From NCBI RefSeq assembly GCF_035222275.1, contig NC_085885.1, forward strand, positions 2,170,001 to 2,234,000: a DNA stretch of 64,000 bases. Direction: 5' to 3'. Under the pieces are notes generated by a model that searched no databases, was not told the DNA's origin, and saw only the letters and a program-made list of their open reading frames with translations. Positions 56,518 to 64,000 of the stretch are shown here, one piece after another (the stretch's first letter is position 1; each line of letters starts with the position of its first letter). The stretch is from Podospora bellae-mahoneyi. Lineage: Eukaryota > Ascomycota > Sordariomycetes > Sordariales > Podosporaceae. A program made the position numbers and the translations under genes.

Positions 56518-59450
56518 TTACGCAGCACTCCCAATCTTATTCAACCCCTTCAAACTCCCCAAACTCAACGCCAGCCCCTGCGACCTACTCCGTATCCTCA
56601 AAAATCCCGTAACCGGCCCATCCTCACCCTCCTTCTCAATGCTCAAGTTGGCCAGGGCATCCTCACCTAATTTCCCCCATCGTCAGCATCATCATCTTAC
56701 CCATGATCAAGAAACAAAAACTTACCAAACACACTCCTAGCATACAAATTCGCGCTCAAAAACTGGCAATCCCCCTTCAAGCTCGCCTCGGGCGTCAGGC
56801 AGTTCATATTCGTGCACGCCATCAGCTGGTCCAAAAAGTCCCTCAGCGTCTTGGCCTTGCTATTGATGTTGACCTTGTTCTCCCACTCAAACTCGGTCCA
56901 CATGGTCCTGAACTGCGTCTCGCTGCACGTGGCAGGCTGGATGTAGTCCATAATGTCAACGTGCAGGTCATTCAGAATAACGACGTTCGTGTCGGTGGAG
57001 TGGGCGCCCTCGTAGACAACATTGCCGAAAATCACACCCGTGTCGGTGGACGAGACCTTGATGGTGCACTGCACGTTGTGGAAGTCGTGGGGGCCGAGGG
57101 ACTGGCTTGTTGGTCTCTCAACCACCTTGAGGTCACCGAGAGTGGCAAACTCAACCGAGAGGTTCTGGAGCGTGTCGGTTGTCTGATTGACGAGGAGGAC
57201 GTCAAGAATGATGTCGAATTGGTGCACCTTGACATAGGCTTCCGCGTAGACAGGATCGGAAAAACCGGTGAGCTGAACCACACGGCTGAGCTTCCCCGAC
57301 AAATCCTCGCCCGCACCGCTGTCACCGCCAGCGGCGCGCTCAAGGTCAAGCTCAACTGTGTCCTCGCCACCGCCGGTGTTCTTCTTGGAGAGCTGACGGA
57401 TAGAGACCACATCGTCAACCTGAATGGCCGACTTGGCCTTCTCGTGAGCAGCCTTGGCCTCGCGCTTCTTCTCCTCGACTTGGACCATGGCGCGGAAGGC
57501 CTTGCGGGTGTCCTCGAGGTAGACAGTTTCGAGCTCCTTGTGCTGCTTGAACTCGGCAAGCGAGCGTACACAGCTCATGATGCGGTCAACCGAGTCCTCA
57601 TCAATGGGAGCCTTGACGAATTGGGATTGACCAACACGGATGACGGAAATCATGATAAGCATAGCCTCTGCCTTGAGGGCATTGGTGCGAGACTCGGCCG
57701 AGCCAACTTCCGAGTAGCGCATGACCAACTTTGTGAGAGTCGAGGCAAGGACGCTGGCGAGATAGTAATCGCCATCGAGAATGAGCTGGCGAAGAGGTGG
57801 TTTTTGAGAGGCCTTGACAGCTTCGAGCTTGGCAGCAGCGGCAGACTGGCTGGTAAGGGCAGTCTCAGTCGCATATGTGCCATCAGCGTTAACCTTGCGC
57901 GAAGTAGTGGCCGGCTTGGGGTGTCCATTGGTCTGCTCCTGTTCCTTGTTCTCCTCCTCGCTGTGCATGTTATCCAGCAACCGTTGCTCGGAAGCCAAGA
58001 TGGGGATTTCACCCAAGCTAGCCCTGATGCCTTTCCAGGCATCACGGATATCCTTCTCCTCAAGAGAGTACTCGCCAATGATCCACAGAATGCCCCGGTA
58101 TACCTTGCCGGCACGGACCTCCTTCAGGGTGTCGACTAGCCTGGACACAATGGTTGGGCGCAGCGCTGGGAATTTCTCCACGACCTCCTTGACAAAGTTG
58201 ATGACATCGACGGCGGAGGCATTGTTGAAGTCGGCAATAAACTCCATCAAAAGCTCCACAACGCTGGCAGCCACCTCGGAGAACTTGACGGCGCACTGGT
58301 GAATAGAGTGGATAAGCAGTTGGCGATACTCGCTGTTCTTCTCGTATTCTTGGTCGACAGTCTTGGACAGCTCCTTCTTGAGGAGCAGGACAACCTCCTC
58401 AACATTCTTGCTGGAAACCATCTCCAGCGCAATCTCGAGGGCCTTCTTGCGCACATCAATATCCGGGCTGGAAAGAACGCGCAAAATCTCCATGATCAAG
58501 TCGTCCAAGATGCCCTCGTTTCTTTGGCGGAGCTGGTCGACGCGATCCAGCACGATAAGCTTAACATTGTTGTCGGCCTCCTTGATGGCAAGCTCAATGA
58601 ACTTGCTGGCGGCAGCCTTGACGGCCACAGGGTTGTTGGTAAGGGCCGTCAACGAAGAAGCAGCTTCGTAGACGACGGTGGATGTGTTGGACTCCAGCAG
58701 GTCAAAGATCAGGTGCAGATATTTGGTCTTGTTCTGAGAGTTCTGGATGGCGTCCTTCCTGATGAACTCGAGCTCAACCAACTGCAGGAGCTCCTCTGCG
58801 TTCGGGATGCCATCAAAGACAGAGCTAAGGTACGCCAGCGCCTTGCCGTGGTCGATGCTGGCAAGCGCAGCAAAACCGTTCCTCTTGCATGTGGGATCGC
58901 TCTCGCCTTCCAGGAATGTGGCAATGAGGTCTGCGGCATCGGGGATCAGGGAGGGCGAGTGTTGGAAGATGGATGCGACGGCAAAGACGGCGTTCTTTCG
59001 TACGTAGGCATGGCGATGTTCGAGGCATGATCGGGCTGAGGAGAGGAGGGGCTCGAGAAGCTCTGGTTCGCGAAGTTTGCAGAGGAAACGTAATGTGTTA
59101 CCGCGGATGTACTCGTTCGGGTGTTGCAAGTCGTTCCGGATACCGTTGCATACTAGAATGTACTCCTGCTTCAGCTTGCCTTGGGCGTCAAGCTTCGGGC
59201 AGATCTCGTAGTAGAAATAGAGGAGCTTCTTTAGAGGCTTCGACTTGGACGGCATGACGAATCGGATGATGTGCATGAGCAATTGCGGCATAGGATCGCC
59301 ATTGAGCATGATGGTCAAGATGCGCCTCATGGTATCGAGCTTGGACTCATCGGTGCCCTTCTCGAGCTGTGTCTTGAGCTCCTGCAATGTCGGTGTGCCA
59401 TCGATGGAGTTGTCCTTCACTAACGTGTACGCATTTTCGAGAAAGGACAT
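56518..59450 (-). CDS. sec26: Coatomer subunit beta (beta-COP)
   Basis: Exons 59450-56726 and 56666-56518 (59-nt intron, donor GTAAGT) give 957 residues, close to yeast Sec26 (973). The N-terminal two thirds is an adaptin-like helical solenoid: [20 protein letters not shown]-type start of the trunk, [31 protein letters not shown] and [16 protein letters not shown] charged linker ([12 protein letters not shown]) and the appendage domain ([20 protein letters not shown], ending [11 protein letters not shown]) follow. It is part of the COPI coat for Golgi-to-ER transport. The last exon encodes the C-terminal appendage tail, ending [11 protein letters not shown]. Essential in yeast, so likely single copy and intact. 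Confidence 0.97.
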
Positions 59451-60123
59451 GATGGGCGAACGGGGGCGGCAACGTGCCGTGGAAAACTCGGGAGAGTGTT
59501 GGATGGGTGGTTGTGTTTGCGAGTTAGGGTGGAATTATTGGTGTTGACCCCGTATGGGTAGTAATTATTGCTGAGGGGCGGAAAAGATAGGGGAGTTGTT
59601 TCGTGGCTCCTGAGCTCCTCAGAATAACAGCCCAGTAACAAACAAGTTGTTTGCCTAATACCGGCCTGTGCAAGTAACCCCTGACGCCAAATGCTCGCTC
59701 GTAAAGAATTCGTTTGGTGGTTCAGAATGGACCTGCAGAGGCGAGGTGTCGTCGTGTAGGTGGCCGCTGGGGGTGAAATCGGGCAGCGGAGCTTCACCTT
59801 TCTCTGGGTGAATGTGGTCACAGTTGGTGAGAGTCGGTCAATATCAACGGCGATGCCTGTCTTGGGAGATGTGGCATTTGGGGGACTGGGTAGCTGGCCT
59901 ATCGTAGCTCTCAGCCAGCTGGCGCCAAGCGGCAGCCGGGCAGGGAGTTACTCAATCACGTGAAGCTGCGACAAGCATTTGGTGGGGTCCCCAATGATGC
60001 CCCGCCGATGCTCTTGTGCAAGTCGCGGCTTCGACGGCCACCAGGGTTCCCAATTAAAGATTCCCGCGTTGTCGCTGTCGTCAACTGAATCGTTGGAAAG
60101 CAAGTCAACACCCACCACCCAAC
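59451..60123. promoter_or_regulatory. Divergent promoter, beta-COP / mago nashi
   Basis: 673 nt between divergent start codons of two housekeeping genes. No coding region was seen. No specific site can be named. Confidence 0.5.
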
Positions 60124-60875
60124 ATGTCTTCCACAAACGAACCATTCTATATTCGCTACTAGTACGGCAAACAGCATTTATTCAACATTTGGTCATTTTG
60201 CTAACCTGGACATAGCTCTGGCCATCAAGGTCGTTTCGGGCACGAATTCTTGGGTACGTCTTGTCGCAATGATGATTTTCCGAACGAGGAAGACTAATAT
60301 TTTCTATTTCCCAGAATTCGATTTCCGCGTGGTCGGAGATGGTCGCAGTGCCACAGCCCGCTATGCAAACAACTCGAACTACAGGAATGATAGCCTCATT
60401 CGCAAAGAAAGTACGGCCCATCCCATGACCTAAACCGCAACCCTGGGGCGGACCGACTGACGAGATTGGGACGATAGTGTTTGTGAGCTCACTAGTTGTC
60501 GATGAGATCAAGCGCATTGTCAAGTCTAGCGAAATTATGAAGTACACAAACCAAGGCTGGAAGCATTGCATAAACCAGAGGCTGACAGTTACCTAGGGAA
60601 GATGACGGAAAGTGGCCTACCAAGAACAAGGACGGAAGACAAGAGCTGGAGATTCGGCTTGGAAACGATCACATTTCCTTCGAGGTATGAAGTACCCCAT
60701 TGGCAGTTTTGATGCCCAACTAACGGTCCCCCAGACCGCCAAAATTGGCTCGATCAACGACGTAACGGATTCTGCCGACCCAGAAGGCTTGCGAGTATTT
60801 TACTACCTCGTGCAAGATCTCAAGGCCCTCGTCTTCAGTCTCATCGCCCTTCACTTCAAGATTAAACCAATCTGA
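60124..60875 (+). CDS. mago: Mago nashi, exon junction complex core protein
   Basis: Six small exons: 60124-60161, 60216-60253, 60315-60410, 60478-60541, 60597-60684 and 60735-60875, 154 residues. Introns are 50-67 nt with CTAAC/CTGAC branch points; phases agree at all five junctions. The conserved parts read through the joins: [75 protein letters not shown] and [15 protein letters not shown], ending [13 protein letters not shown]. Mago forms a heterodimer with Y14 and locks eIF4A3 on spliced mRNA. The length (146 residues in animals) and terminal motif fit well. An extra short loop VVGDGRSAT lies in the second beta strand region. No single open frame covers the gene, so it is easily missed. 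Confidence 0.96.
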
Positions 60876-62293
60876 TTTACCTACCGTCTGGTATTCGATG
60901 AACCTGGGGACGGAGATGGGACACGATGGCCAATTCGAGAGTTGTGCCTCTTGACGGGAAAACAAGGCAGCCCACAGGGTTGACTACCCTACCAAGCCTG
61001 GAATATGGATTTGAGAAAAATGGGTTACGGAGATATAAGGTTGTCTTGCATCATCAAAAGTAGAGATGTCTGGAAGCTGTCAATGAGGCCGGAGTTGGGT
61101 GTGAGCCAATCATGAATTCTTACCGGATGGAGGCTGGAGCTGGGAGATACCCCAATGAATAGTAAAACGCGTACGACTGGCTGTTTGTCCCTTATAGATA
61201 TCCAGCTCAGCAGTTAATGCTGAAGGCGAATGAAAGAAACCCAATCATTCGTGAACAGCTGTGGTGAAATGCAGGTGTGAGCTCAGTCACCGCCACATTC
61301 GGTGGTGTCGACGTCCAGATTCGGATGCTGGCAGACCCTGTACAGACAGGTCTGTCAGACCTACAGATGTCAATAGGATGCACGATCTAGGGTCCGGGTG
61401 GGGAGAGGATGTGTCACAGCCATCCATGTCTTGGATACTTTACCAACATCGTGTATAAAAGTAGACATACTGGAGCTGGTTGCTCAGCGGCGGGAACTTT
61501 TGAAGGTCTCAGAAGACGATGACAATGGAACTGGGTTTGCCCTTTGACAAGTAAAAACCGGGGCCACCCTGCCAAGCCAGCCTCCCGCGACGCTCTGCAA
61601 GTGAGGTGTGGACAATTCCCTTGAAGACGTCTGTCTAACGTCTAACCACCGGGAATTCCATCCGTTCCCTACCTACCTTTCCCAAGGTACCTGTTCCTAG
61701 GTCTATCAAGCCCTTGCCTCTCCCATCAGCATCCATCAGTGTTCTCGAATCCTGTTCCCGAACTCTTCCTATCTAGCCCCTCCAAATTCTCAAGGTCTCA
61801 ACCACAGCGCCCACTCCTTGGCTTGACCCCACGGAATCACAGCACCGCGCGTCCGTGCCCTTCCCCGCGAAAGCAGCTCCGTGGCACTGAATTGAAGCTC
61901 CACCGCTCCGCGATCCGCCCACGAGACCATCGGCAACTGTCATCCGTCGCCGCTTCAACCCGTTCGTTCACGCCCAACGACCACGGACGGCCTCCGGCCG
62001 TTTTGTTCATCGCGCCCGTCGCCGCGACAATCGCAAACTCTCTCTGGCAGTGTGCCAACACACAGCGCCGCTGGCTAGTGCATCCAGCAAATCCAGAATC
62101 TAGATTCTTGACCTGCCTTTGCCCTGTTGGGCTAGTGCCTAGCCAAGGGTCCCTTTCCCTCCCACGCTCGCGCGCCTATCTCCACAACCACAGTGTCCCT
62201 CCCGGTTGCGCATCAGCCATCAATACAACATCTCAACCTCCCCGTCGCCGATACCGTTCCTCTGTCTTTTAAACTCACGTAGCTGACAAGAAC
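60876..62293. other. Intergenic and long 5' leader of gid4
   Basis: No gene is supported. From about 61650 the plus strand is very C-rich and open in one frame (61739-62272), but it lacks an ATG at the start and any domain; it looks like the gid4 5' UTR. Confidence 0.55.
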
Positions 62294-63612
62294 ATGCCCA
62301 CGCCCTCGTCGAGCGCGCCCGAACCCCAGTCGCCTCGTTCTTTCTCCTTCTCATCATGTCCTGATCCTGAGGAGCTGCTGTCTAACATGCCGTCCACATC
62401 CCACTCCCAACTGCCCCCAGCTCTGTCTCCGCAGTCGCCCGAGTCACCACAATCCCCCTCGAGCTGGCATCCCCGTCCCCCGGTTGCCTACGAAACAGAT
62501 GTCACCATGACGAACGAACCGACTGCGGCGCAGTCTCCGCGATCAGCCACCATGTCACCGCAGCCTCTGTTGGAGAGACCCCTTCCGGAACCAGAGTTCG
62601 AAGTCGAAGGGATGGTGCCCGTGCCAGATCAGCCAGATGAATCACAGAAGCAACCTGACCAGGATGAGGAGATGGCTAGCCCTGAGAATGATGCCAGTGG
62701 TGGTGGCAATACTGGCGAAGGAGCGGTCGCAAGACCACCAAACACAACAATGGGGGAATCATCGAGTAGGAGGAGGTCAAGATGTGAAAAACAATCTCCG
62801 GTTGTCGGGGAGCTTTACGAGGTGGATATCTGGGGGCCAGTAGGGAACGGCCCTCGATGGGTTGAGGACAGAGGGTTAGTGGGACTGGGACACGAGTTCT
62901 CTCTCATGAGGTCGATACCAACCACACCTTCGTCCTTCTTGCGGCCGGGAAGCAAGTTTGAGGGGTCTCAGGAATCGGAGCGACAACGGTACGATGTAGA
63001 GGTGGAAATCAAATACGTCGACATGCGCGAGTCGTTTTTGTGTGGTTATCTGAAGATTCAGGGTATGACAAGCTTTCCTTTCAAGAGACCACGGAGTGGG
63101 CCGCTAATACGGGTTCTACAGGTTTGACCGATGACCACCCAACACTTACGACCTATTTTGAAGGCGAGATTATCGGCCCCAAGTACGGCTTCATCACACA
63201 ACACCCAACCTGGGGCGCAACAGACAAGATTGATCTCTCCCACTGGGGAAAGTTTGCGCCTTTCCGTCCCTATGCTAAGCAAGCGCGTAAGGGCGGTCAG
63301 ATCCTGGTCAAGGACATGGCCCAGCGGGAGAACATCTTCATGCGGTGGAAAGAGCACTTTCTTGTGCCCGACCACCGGGTGAGGACGATCAACGGGGCCA
63401 GTTTTGAGGGGTTCTATTACATTTGCTTTAATCAGGTGAAGGGGGAGGTGAGCGGGATCTACTTTCACAGCAAGAGTGAAAAGTGAGTTGCTCTAGACCA
63501 GACTGATACTTGTGATTCTGTCATATGCTGACACACACTATTCAGGTTTCAACGGCTAGAGCTGAGACATGTACCCAACAAGGGGTGTTATGGCGCCGTG
63601 GAGTTCAGATGA
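62294..63612 (+). CDS. gid4: GID E3 ubiquitin ligase substrate receptor Gid4 (Vid24 family)
   Basis: Exons 62294-63062, 63122-63482 and 63546-63612 give 398 residues; introns are 59 and 63 nt with GTATGA and GTGAGT donors. The first 200 residues are Pro/Ser-rich and disordered. The Vid24 beta-barrel begins FLRPGSKFEGSQ and continues with ESFLCGYLKIQGL, PTLTTYFEGEII, HWGKFAPFRPYAK, FMRWKEHFLVPDH and GASFEGFYYICF, ending VEFR. Gid4 recognises Pro/N-degrons of gluconeogenic enzymes such as fructose-1,6-bisphosphatase and hands them to the GID ligase. The exon joins fall inside conserved motifs, supporting them. Confidence 0.96.
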
Positions 63613-64000
63613 CGAAGTCATGATTTTGGAAGCCAGGGACACACAACTGCAAAATACCTATGGGCGGCGTCACTTTTTGCGACACACACACAAAACTGAT
63701 ACCAACATCAAAGGGATGATTGATTTTTTCACGAATTCAAGCAGGGAGGTTTCACGAGTGGGCGAGGTGAGGGGGCACAGCGTTGCCTGTTTGCATTGGT
63801 CGGATGAGTTTGGCTTTGTATCCTCTATTTGGTTGTCTTTTACTTTGCATCTTTTTTGATGGGGGCAAGGAGGCAGGAAGGAGGGGTGGGAACGAATATT
63901 ACACCTACTACTAGCACATCTATATTGACAGAAGACGACACACACACATGAAGGGCAAAGCGACAGACACTTTGCAAGCGAGAGCATGGCCACTCCCAAG
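63613..64000. other. 3' flank of gid4 to window end
   Basis: Probably 3' UTR; T-rich near 63830-63860. No further gene can be supported before the window ends. Confidence 0.5.

Noticed and set aside
56703-59030. Plus-strand open frames (478 and 243 residues) opposite beta-COP
   Set aside because: Shadows of the beta-COP reading frame. The minus strand encodes an unmistakable coatomer subunit.
61739-62272. 177-residue plus-strand frame before gid4
   Set aside because: It starts without ATG, is Ser/Arg/Pro-rich from a C-rich leader, and has no domain; likely gid4 5' UTR.

Overview
The window is nuclear DNA of a filamentous ascomycete, most probably a Sordariomycete of the Sordariales. Genes are split by short GT-AG introns (mostly 56-75 nt) with CTNAC-type branch points, intergenic stretches are C/T- and G/A-rich, and the dim-5 histone methyltransferase can be aligned almost end to end with my recollection of Neurospora DIM-5. 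About 22 protein genes and one tRNA gene can be supported. No transposon, LTR element, CRISPR array or rRNA was seen.

Layout. 48-1636: annexin with a Pro/Gln/Tyr-rich head (minus). 2859-3611: secreted Gly/Ser/Thr-rich protein (plus). 5583-7071: 2-oxoglutarate oxygenase of the ethylene-forming-enzyme type (plus). 8021-10319: two small unknown genes (minus). 11338-12223: AA9 lytic polysaccharide monooxygenase (minus). 12933-13029: tRNA-Leu(UAG) with an 18-nt intron. 13507-20237: NACHT-type NLR-like STAND protein of about 2,190 residues (minus). 21755-26330: secreted GMC oxidoreductase and a 14-TM MFS exporter (both minus). 27722-30930: RNA-binding protein with an Asn/Asp minisatellite (plus). 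32249-33997: Ish1/Msc1-repeat protein (plus). 34000-39350: gene-poor, AT-rich patches, an F-box-like gene and a small coiled-coil ORF. 39351-42894: two tandem paralogues of an unrecognised one-TM, Cys/Trp-motif family (minus).

43375-51320 is the most interesting part: a five-gene sugar-catabolic cluster made of a divergent triose-phosphate-isomerase-like enzyme, an RpiB-like isomerase, a dihydroxyacetone/erythrulose-type kinase, a class II ketose-bisphosphate aldolase and an L-threonate-dehydrogenase-like enzyme, arranged around two divergent promoters. The isomerase-isomerase-kinase trio matches the erythrulose-phosphate branch known from Yarrowia (EYI1, EYI2, EYK1) and Mycobacterium (LerI, DerI, LerK/DerK). 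The aldolase and dehydrogenase resemble separated pieces of a plant and fungal multidomain tetronate enzyme.

51611-63612 is housekeeping: dim-5, a UBTD-type ubiquitin-domain protein whose first coding exon is only the ATG, beta-COP (sec26), mago nashi in six small exons, and the GID E3-ligase receptor Gid4. Exon limits were read by eye from splice consensus and reading-frame continuity. No searches were run, and family comparisons are from memory.
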